The translations under genes and the position numbers were made by a program. Under the pieces are notes generated by a model. That model worked only from the letters and a program-made list of their open reading frames with translations, searched no databases and was not told where the DNA came from. From NCBI GenBank assembly GCA_963643165.1, contig CAVIJD010000010.1, forward strand, positions 1 to 64,000: DNA of 64,000 bases, given 5' to 3'. Shown here in pieces: positions 33,426 to 40,991 of the stretch; positions within the stretch are counted from its first letter, which is position 1; each line of letters opens with the position of its first letter. The stretch is from F23-D06 sp963643165. Its GTDB lineage: Bacteria > Bacteroidota > Bacteroidia > Bacteroidales > WCHB1-69.

Positions 33426-35186
33426 TCAGTTGAACAGTTTTTCTATTTGGTCGTGGTATTTCTCGAGCAGTTTGTTGCGTTTCAGTTTGAGGGTAGGGGT
33501 GAGTTCGCCGGTTTGGACGGACCATTCGTAGCCTATGAGGATGAAACGTTTCACCTTTTCGGTGTCTCCGAAGAAAGTGTTGTAGTAATCGACGATCTTC
33601 TTGAACTTCTTGAGCACGTCGGGGTGTTTGATCATCTCTTCGTTGGTAGTGTATTCGATGTCTTTGCGTTTGCACCACGCGCGCAGGTCGATGAAGTTCG
33701 GGACGATGAGCGCCGCGGCGAACTGCCGGTTCTCGCCGACCACCATGACATTGTCAACGAGGGAGTCCTCGCAGATCTTGTTTTCGATGACGGTAGGCAC
33801 CACATATTTGCCGAATGCGGTTTTGAACATCTCCTTTTTGCGTCCGGTGATGCGGAGGCGGCCTTCGGGCGTAAGCGTGCCCAGGTCGCCGGTATGCAGC
33901 CAGCCGTCGGGGTCGATGGCCTCGGCGGTAAGCTCGGGCGCGTTGAAATAGCCTTTCATGACATGGCCGCCGCGGGTCAGGATCTCGCCATCTTCTGCGA
34001 TCTTGACATTGGTGCCGGGCAGGACGTGGCCGGCCGTGCCGAACTCGAGACCGCCCTTGAAGCCGTCGCTGACCGCGATGACCGGCGAGGTTTCGGTGGT
34101 GCCGTAGCCCTCATAAACGTGGATGCCCATGGCCCAGAACACTTTGGAGATGCGCGGCTGTATGGCGGCGCCGCCCGTGACGATGACGTTCAGGTTGCCG
34201 CCCAAGGCTTTGTACCACTGGTTCAGCACCAATTTGCGCGCCAACATGAGCCTGCGCTTATAGGCTTTGCTCTTGTTGAAGTCGAAGTCCAGGGCAACCT
34301 CATTGGCCCAGAAGAAGATGTTGCGCTTCAGTCCGGTGAGTTTGCGCCCCTTGGCGAGGATCTTGTCGTAGATTTTCTCGAGCAGACGTGGCACGGTGGT
34401 GAAGATGTCAGGGCGCAGATCGACCATGTCGTCCTGTATCTTGGCCAGGTTCTCGGTATAGTAGATGGAAATGCCGAGATATTGCCACGAGTAGTTCATC
34501 ATCCTTTCATATACATGGCACAAAGGCAGATAACTGAGGATGCGGTTGTGCTCCTGGGTCGGGATTATCGGGAGGATGCCCCGGATGTTGGTGAGGAAGT
34601 TCTCGTGCGTGAGCATCACGCCTTTGGGGTGCCCGGTGGTGCCTGAGGTGTAGATGAGCGACACCACGTCGTCGGGGGTGATGCTGTCCTTGATCTGCTG
34701 CAGGTATTGCGGGCTCGGGTTGGAACGCCCCAGCTCGATGAGCTCGTTCAGGTGGCGGTACCCGCGCAGGTTGCGGAAAGTATAGACACGGTCGGTCAGC
34801 GTGGGCATGTTCTCGATGATGTTGTTGATCTTACGGAGCAGCTCCCAACCTGACACGAATATCAGCTTGATGTCGGCATGATGGAGGATGTAGTCGTACT
34901 CGCTTTCGCTGATGGTGGGGTAGATGGCCACATGGACGGCGCCGATCTGCATGATGGCCATGTCCAGGAAATTCCATTCCGGCCGGTTGGCGGTGATGGT
35001 GGCTATGCAGTCGCCCTTCTTGATGCCCAACTGCATCAGGCCGTATGAAATGTAGTTGACCCGGTTTACGTATTCTTGCGTGCTGTATTTGACCCAAGTG
35101 CCGTTTTCTTTTCCGCAAATGGCGTCTTCCAAAGGAAATTCGGTCAGATTGCGCTCAAGAATATCAAATAGCCGTCTTACTTCCAT
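33426..35186 (-). CDS. fadD: Long-chain acyl-CoA synthetase (AMP-forming)
   Basis: Activates fatty acids as acyl-AMP and then acyl-CoA. From ATG 35186 the product has 586 residues. AMP-binding motifs are present: VSLIYTSGTTGHPKGVMLTH (P-loop), the VYEGYGTTETSPV motif and WLHTGDLGTLTPEGRL, plus the Lys-bearing end (TGRKKEMFKTAFGKYVVP). The upstream frame to 35213 overlaps the promoter element at 35211-35218, so I reject it. The gene is upstream of cysS with only 18 bases between. Confidence 0.92.
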   Translation of the reverse strand: MEVRRLFDILERNLTEFPLEDAICGKENGTWVKYSTQEYVNRVNYISYGLMQLGIKKGDCIATITANRPEWNFLDMAIMQIGAVHVAIYPTISESEYDYILHHADIKLIFVSGWELLRKINNIIENMPTLTDRVYTFRNLRGYRHLNELIELGRSNPSPQYLQQIKDSITPDDVVSLIYTSGTTGHPKGVMLTHENFLTNIRGILPIIPTQEHNRILSYLPLCHVYERMMNYSWQYLGISIYYTENLAKIQDDMVDLRPDIFTTVPRLLEKIYDKILAKGRKLTGLKRNIFFWANEVALDFDFNKSKAYKRRLMLARKLVLNQWYKALGGNLNVIVTGGAAIQPRISKVFWAMGIHVYEGYGTTETSPVIAVSDGFKGGLEFGTAGHVLPGTNVKIAEDGEILTRGGHVMKGYFNAPELTAEAIDPDGWLHTGDLGTLTPEGRLRITGRKKEMFKTAFGKYVVPTVIENKICEDSLVDNVMVVGENRQFAAALIVPNFIDLRAWCKRKDIEYTTNEEMIKHPDVLKKFKKIVDYYNTFFGDTEKVKRFILIGYEWSVQTGELTPTLKLKRNKLLEKYHDQIEKLFN

Positions 35187-35210
35187 TGTTTGTCTTTCAT
35201 TAAAAGTCCG

Positions 35211-35218
35211 CAAAAATA
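35211..35218 (-). promoter_or_regulatory. -7 element of fadD-cysS
   Basis: The minus strand reads TATTTTTG (TAnnTTTG) 24 bases before the fadD ATG at 35186, which supports that start. Confidence 0.6.
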
Positions 35219-35229
35219 CAATCTTTTCT

Positions 35230-35847
35230 TTAAATGGCGCTCCGCATATTCCCCATCAGCTGGGCAAGCATGTTTTTGGCGCGCAGCAGTTGGATTTTGA
35301 CGTTGGATAGCGAGATGTTGAGCCTTGTCGCGATTTCTTCGTACGAAAGTTCGCTGTAATAGCGCAGTTCGACCACCTTTCTGTATTTTTCCGGCAACTG
35401 TCTCACGGCGCCGCGCAAGATGTTCATCCGCTGTTTCTCGATGAGATAGTCTTCCGGAGTGTCGCCGCTTTGGGCATCGATATGGTCGATGAGCAGCCCG
35501 GCGTTGTCGGGACTGTCGTCGCTGCCGGCAACGGTCACGGTCTGCGGCATGCCGCTCTTGCGGTGTATGTAGTTGATGCCGTTGTTCATGGCAATCCGGA
35601 ACAGCCAGGTGGAGAACGCGTATTTCGGGGAATAGCGGTCGAGATAGCGGAACGCCTTGCCAAAGGTCTCGAGAGTGAGGTCCTCGGCGTCATCGCTGTT
35701 CTTGACCATTTTCATCAGCAGGTAATAGATGCTGTCGCGGTATATGGCCATCAGGCTGGCGTAGGCTTTCTGGTCGTTGTTGTCCAATGCCTGGCGCAAC
35801 AGCACGTAGTCCCTTCTTGATTTGGCGGTGGTGCAGGGGTTGTCCAT
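35230..35847 (-). CDS. ECF-type RNA polymerase sigma factor
   Basis: A 205-residue sigma-70-like protein. Region 2 is LLMKMVKNSDDAEDLTLETF with FGKAFRYLDRYSPKYAFSTW (the promoter-melting and -10-binding helices). Region 4 is RQLPEKYRKVVELRYYSELS and SYEEIATRLNISLSNVKIQL, an HTH reaching -35 DNA. No anti-sigma factor gene is adjacent on this strand; upstream, 4 bases away, lies a glycosyltransferase gene. Its trigger is unknown. Confidence 0.88.
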   Translation of the reverse strand: MDNPCTTAKSRRDYVLLRQALDNNDQKAYASLMAIYRDSIYYLLMKMVKNSDDAEDLTLETFGKAFRYLDRYSPKYAFSTWLFRIAMNNGINYIHRKSGMPQTVTVAGSDDSPDNAGLLIDHIDAQSGDTPEDYLIEKQRMNILRGAVRQLPEKYRKVVELRYYSELSYEEIATRLNISLSNVKIQLLRAKNMLAQLMGNMRSAI

Positions 35848-35851
35848 GGCG

Positions 35852-36988
35852 TCAGTGCAGGAATTTCTGGTGGTTCAGTTTCGCCGACAGGTAGTAGAGC
35901 GGGTTGGCGACGGCAAAGAAGAGGTCGTACAGCAGAAGGCACGGGATGACCTGTTTCTCGTTCAGTTTGCTTGCCGCCGTGCCGAACACGATGTATTGGT
36001 TGACGATGCGGAACGCGGCGATGCCCAAAGCGACGGCCAAAAAGGTAGGCTGGTGCAGGAATAGCACGACAGCGTATGCTAACACGGCATAGAACAGGAA
36101 GTTAAGCGCACCAATGCCATTGAGCAGCATGCGGTTCTTAAGGGTGTTTTTCCTCCTCGTATAGTAGAGCCCGGTCTTGTTTTTCCTCCAAGCCCGGTAG
36201 GAGACGGACTTTTGGAGGATGGTGAACGAATCGCGCGAGAACTCTATGGCCGTATTGTTGGGCTTTGCGGCCTTGCTGATGAAGATGTCCTCGATGCCGC
36301 AACTGATATGGTTGTGGGAGGCGAACCCTTTCTGGCGGTAGAACAGCGACTTGTCGAATGCCAGGTTGCGGCTGTCCCCACGGTAGGTGGAGTGGGCGAG
36401 TGCGAGGGAGAAATATTGGATGGCGTTCTGCAGGTTGTCGAAGCGCATGAGACGGTTGAACGGGTTGTTGCGCTTGGCGAATGAGCTGTAGCCGAGCACG
36501 ATCGTCTTCTTGCCGACAAACCGTTTGGCCATCCGTTCCAACCAATGCGGCGAGGACGGCGCGCAGGCGGCGTCCGTGAGCAGGATGTGGTCGTGAGTGG
36601 CGCAGCGGATGCCCATGGACACGGCAAACTTGCTGCCGCGGATCGTGGAGACGGACGAGGAGAGGTTGACCAGCTTGACGTTCGGATACTGGCTCTGGTA
36701 CTCCTTGACCAACATCTCCGTTTCGTCGTCGTGGGAGTGGTCGTTCACAACCACCACCTCGAAAGCCGAGTATTGCTGGTTGAGAATGCGGGGAAAGAAC
36801 TTGAGCAGCGTGCTGGCGGCGTCTTTCACCACGACGATGACTGAAATGGGGACATCTTGCTCCGCAAGCTTGCTCTTCTTCTTGCGGAAAGAAAAACGGG
36901 CATAAAGACCATAATAGTAAAGCACTTGAAGCAGGACAACCAGCCCGAAAACAACAAGCACCCCCACAGATAAGTTCTCTTTCAACAT
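35852..36988 (-). CDS. Family 2 glycosyltransferase, membrane-bound
   Basis: A 378-residue protein with an N-terminal helix (VLVVFGLVVLLQVLYYYGLY), a GT-A domain (ISVIVVVKDAASTLLKFFPR, FEVVVVNDHSHDDETEMLV with the D-x-D-like acidic pair, ILLTDAACAPSSP) and two or three C-terminal helices (LFYAVLAYAVVLFLHQPTFL, CLLLYDLFFAVANPLYYLS). This layout suits transfer to a lipid or a growing glycan at the inner membrane. The sugar is not known. It is 4 bases from the ECF sigma gene and probably in one transcript with it. Confidence 0.83.
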   Translation of the reverse strand: MLKENLSVGVLVVFGLVVLLQVLYYYGLYARFSFRKKKSKLAEQDVPISVIVVVKDAASTLLKFFPRILNQQYSAFEVVVVNDHSHDDETEMLVKEYQSQYPNVKLVNLSSSVSTIRGSKFAVSMGIRCATHDHILLTDAACAPSSPHWLERMAKRFVGKKTIVLGYSSFAKRNNPFNRLMRFDNLQNAIQYFSLALAHSTYRGDSRNLAFDKSLFYRQKGFASHNHISCGIEDIFISKAAKPNNTAIEFSRDSFTILQKSVSYRAWRKNKTGLYYTRRKNTLKNRMLLNGIGALNFLFYAVLAYAVVLFLHQPTFLAVALGIAAFRIVNQYIVFGTAASKLNEKQVIPCLLLYDLFFAVANPLYYLSAKLNHQKFLH

Positions 36989-37008
36989 TGTTGAGAATTT
37001 TTAAAACG

Positions 37009-37016
37009 CAAAGGTA
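37009..37016 (-). promoter_or_regulatory. -7 element of the glycosyltransferase-sigma operon
   Basis: The minus strand reads TACCTTTG (TAnnTTTG) 20 bases before the ATG at 36988. It faces the tgt promoter 24 bases away. Confidence 0.6.
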
Positions 37017-37039
37017 GTTTTTTGAGTAGATAAAAGATG

Positions 37040-37047
37040 TATTTTTG
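37040..37047 (+). promoter_or_regulatory. -7 element of tgt
   Basis: TATTTTTG (TAnnTTTG) 19 bases before the ATG at 37067. A TTTG at 37021-37024 is only 15 bases upstream. The first ATG of the open frame at 37037 overlaps this box, so 37067 is the better start. Confidence 0.6.
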
Positions 37048-37066
37048 CGCGATTTTTACAAACAAT

Positions 37067-38200
37067 ATGAAGTTTATAATTGAAAAGGCCGATGCGGGCA
37101 GCCACGCGCGCGCCGGCGTCATAACCACGGACCACGGACAGATACAGACGCCCATTTTTATGCCTGTAGGCACGTTAGGTGCAGTCAAGGCGGTACATAT
37201 CAGGGACTTGAAAGAGCACATCAAGGCGCAGATCATATTGGGCAATACCTATCACCTTTATTTGCGCCCGGGCTGTGAGGTGCTGAAGAATGCCGGCGGG
37301 CTGCACAAGTTCAACGGTTGGGACAGGCCGATACTTACCGACAGCGGCGGCTTCCAGGTGTTCTCGCTGAGCCACCGGCGCAAGATCAACCCCGAAGAGG
37401 GGGTGTGGTTCCAGTCGCACATCGACGGCTCCAGGCATCTGTTCAGCCCTGAAAGCGTGATGGACACGGAGCGTGCCATCGGCGCCGACATCATCATGGC
37501 CTTTGACGAGTGCATCCCTTATCCCTGCGAGTACGACTATGCCCGCAAGTCGGTCGAGACCACCTACAAATGGCTGAAGCGTTGTGTGAAGCGGCTGGAG
37601 GAGACCGAGCCGCTGTACGGGTACAGCCAGACGCTGTTCCCCATTGTGCAGGGCGGCATTTACCACGACTTGCGAGCCCGTTCCGCCGAATATGCCGAGT
37701 CGGTCAATCCCGAGGGCATCGCCATCGGCGGCGTGGCGGTAGGGGAGCCCACCGAGGAGATGTACGAGATTGCCGACTATTGCTGCCGGCAGTTGCCGAA
37801 AGACAAGCCCCGTTACTTGATGGGCGTCGGCACGCCTGCCAACATCATCGAGAACATCGCGCTGGGCGTTGACATGTTTGACTGTGTGATGCCTACGCGC
37901 AACGGTCGCAACGGCATGATCTTCACGTGGGAAGGGATGCTCAATTTGCGCAATGAGAAATGGAAGAACGACTTCACGCCGATAAATGCGGAGAGCGACC
38001 TGTTTGCCGACCGCGAGTACACCAGGGCCTACCTGCGGCATTTGTACGTGTCTGACGAGATGCTCGGCCCGATGATCGGTAGCATCCACAACCTTCATTT
38101 TTACCTCGACCTTGTCACCGTGGCGCGGCAGAAAATCCTCGACGGCACCTTCGCGTCCTGGAAAAACGAAATCCTGCCCAAGATATCCCGGAAACTTTAG
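37067..38200 (+). CDS. tgt: tRNA-guanine(34) transglycosylase
   Basis: Exchanges guanine for a queuosine precursor in tRNAs with a GUN anticodon. The 377 residues have LTDSGGFQVFSLSHRR (active-site Asp near 97), DIIMAFDECIPYP, LFPIVQGGIYHDLR, IAIGGVAVGEP, FDCVMPTRNGRNG (second catalytic Asp) and the helix SIHNLHFYLDLV with the last zinc-site His. The zinc-binding C-x-C-x-x-C of most bacterial enzymes is replaced by S-D-L-F-A-D in NAESDLFADREY. This appears in other Bacteroidota versions as I recall them, so loss of the zinc may be a lineage trait. Confidence 0.9.
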   Translation: MKFIIEKADAGSHARAGVITTDHGQIQTPIFMPVGTLGAVKAVHIRDLKEHIKAQIILGNTYHLYLRPGCEVLKNAGGLHKFNGWDRPILTDSGGFQVFSLSHRRKINPEEGVWFQSHIDGSRHLFSPESVMDTERAIGADIIMAFDECIPYPCEYDYARKSVETTYKWLKRCVKRLEETEPLYGYSQTLFPIVQGGIYHDLRARSAEYAESVNPEGIAIGGVAVGEPTEEMYEIADYCCRQLPKDKPRYLMGVGTPANIIENIALGVDMFDCVMPTRNGRNGMIFTWEGMLNLRNEKWKNDFTPINAESDLFADREYTRAYLRHLYVSDEMLGPMIGSIHNLHFYLDLVTVARQKILDGTFASWKNEILPKISRKL

Positions 38201-38600
38201 ACTTTTCTCGTCCAGCGCACAAATCTCGGGCTGACGTAAGGCTTACGAAGGAAGAGGTAATTATCTAATTTTATCTTCTTACAAGACAGAAAGGGATAAT
38301 TCCATTCATTTTTGTGTGTAACGCTATAAAGTCGTAAAGTCTAAGCCCGCAAGAATCGCGGCTGATTTTACACTTCTCCGTGTCTGATAATTTATATTAT
38401 GTTAAATAGACAAGTGGGACGCGGCATTATGGCACCACCTTTATGACGTCGCGTTCCCGCACCACCCGCTGGCATACGAGTTCGTCACCTCATACGTCCT
38501 GCCGTCGTCCGACGACCTTATGACATTGCCGACGTGACTGCCGCACACCACAAAAACATCCTCTACGAATCCCATATCTGTTGGGTGTGCTGTGGGTTGG
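38201..38600. other. Gap after tgt, with a low-confidence small reading frame
   Basis: About 400 bases with no solid gene, the left edge of the accessory patch. A minus-strand frame at 38441-38575 (44 codons, starting MGFVEDVFVVCGSHVGNVIR) has coding-like codon use but no recognised family, and the plus strand is also open over part of the same bases. I call neither. The composition near 38265-38400 is AT-rich. Confidence 0.4.
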
Positions 38601-39071
38601 TTAGTCAACCTGTTTCCAGAAGTGCTTCTTGATGACAAACGGTTTGCCGTCTCTCGAATTGCAAATTCTGACTTGACTACCTAAATACTCAACGGTTTTG
38701 CCTCTCAGCGCTGTCAGCATTTCATCGTAAATTACGTTTTGCATTCCGCAAAAGGCAAGGTACTTCTCAGGAGTTGTTTCCAACGTTCCCTGATACGTTT
38801 TGCTATCAAGTTCCACGGACTTCGTACCTGTAAAGCCGCCAATGAACTGCCTTGCGGGTATTTCGCCGCCGTCTTCTGTGTTGAATACAACGTAACCGTT
38901 GTCGTCAAACGTTTTGACTGCAAATTTGCCGTTCAACGTTACTCTTGTACCAACGGCGCGTTCATTGGTGCCTAACATAGTACCACTGATGAAGTTTTTG
39001 CATTTTGAAGTTTGCATTGCAACCCAAACGAGGTTTGCGACTTTTTCGTTTTTGTTTTTTCTTTCTGTCAT
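38601..39071 (-). CDS. Unknown accessory protein, 156 residues
   Basis: A soluble, basic protein without a signal peptide or membrane helix. It begins MTERKNKNEKVANLVWVAMQ and has strands and turns such as GTRVTLNGKFAVKTFDDNGY and VVFNTEDGGEIPARQFIGGF, then EKYLAFCGMQNVIYDEMLTA and VRICNSRDGKPFVIKKHFWK. I do not recognise it. It lies between tgt and the tandem repeats in a patch with unusual base composition, and resembles small proteins of phages or mobile elements only in general character. Confidence 0.55.
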   Translation of the reverse strand: MTERKNKNEKVANLVWVAMQTSKCKNFISGTMLGTNERAVGTRVTLNGKFAVKTFDDNGYVVFNTEDGGEIPARQFIGGFTGTKSVELDSKTYQGTLETTPEKYLAFCGMQNVIYDEMLTALRGKTVEYLGSQVRICNSRDGKPFVIKKHFWKQVD

Positions 39072-39140
39072 TTTTGAAATGATTTTAAATTAGACTTTTG
39101 TTAATTGCATATTAGGTCGGGGGACTTGGGGGTTGTGAAC

Positions 39141-39451
39141 CCTCGCGTTCACCGCGGGGGGTGTTTTTGGATTTGGTGGTTTTAAGGCCCTCGCTTGTGT
39201 CACTCGGGGGGTGTTTTTGGGTTTGGTAGTTTTAAGACCCTCGTGTTCATCACTGAGTGGTGATTTTGCATTTGGTGGTTTTAAGGTTTTCGTGTTCACT
39301 GCCTGGGGTAATTTTGTATTTGTGCTTTTAAGGCTCTTGCGTTCACCATCTGTGGGTGTAGTTTAGTGTTTAGGGGTTTCAGGTCACGTGTTCACCTCCG
39401 GGGGTGTAATTTTGGATTTGGGGATTTTAAGGTTCTTGAGTTCGCCGCGTT
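39141..39451. repeat. Degenerate tandem repeats of about 50 bases, six full units
   Basis: Units begin near 39156, 39206, 39256, 39305, 39354 and 39401, each 47-51 bases, with a partial unit before and a decaying one after 39452. Each runs GGGGGTG, then GTTTTTGGATTTGGTGGTTT, then TAAGG and a pyrimidine-rich tail with CTCG(T)GTTCAC. The two leftmost full units are closest; later ones have more changes. No unique spacers separate them, so this is not CRISPR. The minus strand reads as a repeated LKPPN-type peptide, which I do not support as a gene. Confidence 0.8.
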
Positions 39452-39669
39452 GGGGCAGGTTTGGGGTTGTTGTGTTTGCGGTCAGTGTGTTTTGCTGTGG
39501 TGTTTTGTGTTTGGTTTTTTGTGTGAGGAGTGTTAATATGGTAATGTGGGTGGGTTATGTGTGTAGGGGGGCATTTTTTTGTAACGAAAGTGTATAGAAT
39601 AGGTACAGGAAATTACCCCCCCCGTGATAGGGATAAGATTGTGGTTATTAACGTTTTAAATGGATTTTC
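39447..39669. other. G+T-rich strand segment without a gene
   Basis: Between the repeats and the next gene the plus strand is dominated by G and T (for example GTTTGCGGTCAGTGTGTTTT and TGTGGTGTTTTGTGTTTGGT), a strong keto skew not seen elsewhere in the window. It continues into the first part of the following reading frame, then ends near 39900. No promoter or terminator is clear. A run of eight C lies at 39617-39624. Confidence 0.6.
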
Positions 39670-39915
39670 ATGAGAGTGATAGAGAGGGTTTTTGACTGTG
39701 AGTATGCGTCGGAGAGTGGTTTGGATTGTGTGGAGGCGGGGTACATAGACAAGACGGTTCCGGGATGTGGGTTGACGAGTTTGGCGATAGAGGTTGAGTC
39801 GGGGAGCACGGTGATAGCGGTGCCGTCGATGGAGTTGGTGGAGAACAAGGTGGGTCAGTATCCGAACGGTCGTTTCGGGGACAGGGTTTTGGGGGTCACT
39901 GGGGAGACGGGTGAT
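39670..39915 (+). pseudogene. 5' fragment of a P-loop/helicase-like gene
   Basis: The first 80 or so codons read MRVIERVFDCEYASESGLDC, VEAGYIDKTVPGCGLTSLAI and EVESGSTVIAVPSMELVENK. The phrase AGYIDKTVPGCGLTSLA looks like a P-loop (P-G-C-G-x-T-S) lacking the usual Lys, followed by a strand and IIAVPS-like motif Ia, as in DEAD-like helicases of Bacteroidota phages and mobile elements. After about residue 80 the frame runs on antisense to the next gene (to 40125) and loses all such character, so the gene is cut near 39900. This reading of the fragment is an inference. Confidence 0.45.
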
Positions 39916-40229
39916 GCGGAGATGCCCAACTCACTCCAGATTTTATTCAAGAACTTGCCTTTGTACACGTTTATGTTGCCCATAGTCTGCTCCAGCTCGT
40001 TGAATTTGCTCTCCACGCAGGTCTTGAAGTCCTTGAAGGCTTGCTTGGCTGCGGCCTCGTCCGTTTCCGGCGAGGCGGTGAAGTTGAGCTTGCTGTTGGG
40101 GTTGCCCTGCTGCTGCTTCACGTAGTCCGTGAAAATTGTGGGTTCGTTTTTTTTGTAGGCTTTCTTCAAAAAAGGACTTACTATATTAAAAACATCCGTT
40201 GTAAAAACGGAAACTTTACATGAAATCAT
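39905..40229 (-). pseudogene. Truncated helical protein gene converging on the fragment
   Basis: From ATG 40229 the minus strand reads MISCKVSVFTTDVFNIVSPF, then NPNSKLNFTASPETDEAAAK, then AFKDFKTCVESKFNELEQTM, a helical, Lys/Glu-rich sequence with a coding look. It loses this near IWSELGISASP (about 39920), where the plus-strand fragment ends, and reads to a stop at 39855 through the other gene's antisense. Two genes pointing at each other thus share a breakpoint near 39900-39930. Family unknown. Confidence 0.45.
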
Positions 40230-40299
40230 TAAATATTATATTACAAATTAAAATACTACTACTTAAAATTCATTGTACATAGTATATCTCACTATATAT

Positions 40300-40977
40300 C
40301 TAACAATTTAGATTAACCACCCAATTGTATAGTTTGTTATTTACATCAAAATCTTCATCAACAATCCAATCTTGTACCTCTTCTACCTGCAAATCCTCCC
40401 TACTGCTCGCACCAGTTATGATGTTTCTAACACTTTCTTCAGGAGTATGTTTCAGCAGTTCCGCTTTCACGTCTTCTATTGTCCAGGAAGACGGTTCTCT
40501 TTCCCAGAAAGGCTTCGTGATCCAATTATATAATTTATCACTTTGGTCTGAATTAAACATGACACCAGCCCATAAATGAACACTTTCATTGTTCAAATCC
40601 TCCCTACGACGTGCGTCATATATAATGGTTTTAATATTTTCATTAGAATCATATTTCAGCATTTCCGCTTTCACATCAAGCAGCGTCCAAGCAGAAGGGT
40701 CTTTGCTCCATAAGTCATTCGCTGTCGCCCCAGTGCCGCTTTCAGCAGCGGGAGCCGGCTGCGTGTCAGTGCTGTTCGTGGGAGCAGCCGTTTCGCCAGA
40801 AACAGCAGTTCCGCCTTCAGCAGGTTTTGACTCCCCGGCGGGATTGATTGACGCATCGGCGGCAGGGCCGTTATCGTCAAACAGCACCTGCAACGTCCAC
40901 CCTACCGTGTCAACGTCAACCGTGAAAAAGCTGCCGCTCATGTTTGTGGAAAGAAACACGTTTGGGTGGAAAAGCAT
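40300..40977 (-). CDS. Protein with two tandem 65-residue repeats
   Basis: A 225-residue protein without signal peptide. An N-terminal part (MSGSFFTVDVDTVGWTLQVL; ATG at 40941 is a possible alternative start) and an Ala/Pro/Thr linker (about 37-88) lead to two copies of one helical module: 89-153 (LWSKDPSAWTLLDVKAEMLK to LYNWIT) and 157-221 (FWEREPSSWTIEDVKAELLK to LYNWVV). Both contain R-x-x-x-R/S-R-E-D-L and a Trp near the end. The fold and function are unknown. It is the rightmost gene of the accessory patch. Confidence 0.65.
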   Translation of the reverse strand: MLFHPNVFLSTNMSGSFFTVDVDTVGWTLQVLFDDNGPAADASINPAGESKPAEGGTAVSGETAAPTNSTDTQPAPAAESGTGATANDLWSKDPSAWTLLDVKAEMLKYDSNENIKTIIYDARRREDLNNESVHLWAGVMFNSDQSDKLYNWITKPFWEREPSSWTIEDVKAELLKHTPEESVRNIITGASSREDLQVEEVQDWIVDEDFDVNNKLYNWVVNLNC

Positions 40978-40991
40978 CCCCCTCCCCTGTT

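Noticed and set aside
33447..34646. Plus-strand 399-residue open frame over fadD
   Set aside because: Antisense to a clear acyl-CoA synthetase; no family features.
38410..38535. Plus-strand open segment reading LWHHLYDVAFPHHPLAYEF
   Set aside because: No start codon in frame after an upstream stop; overlaps an equally weak minus-strand frame, so neither is supported.
39090..39299. Minus-strand frame with repeated LKPPN peptide
   Set aside because: It only reads the DNA of the tandem repeats; no start context, no family, and the repeats decay without keeping the frame.
39141..39451. Possible CRISPR array
   Set aside because: The units are head-to-tail, 47-51 bases, with no unique spacers and no cas genes nearby.
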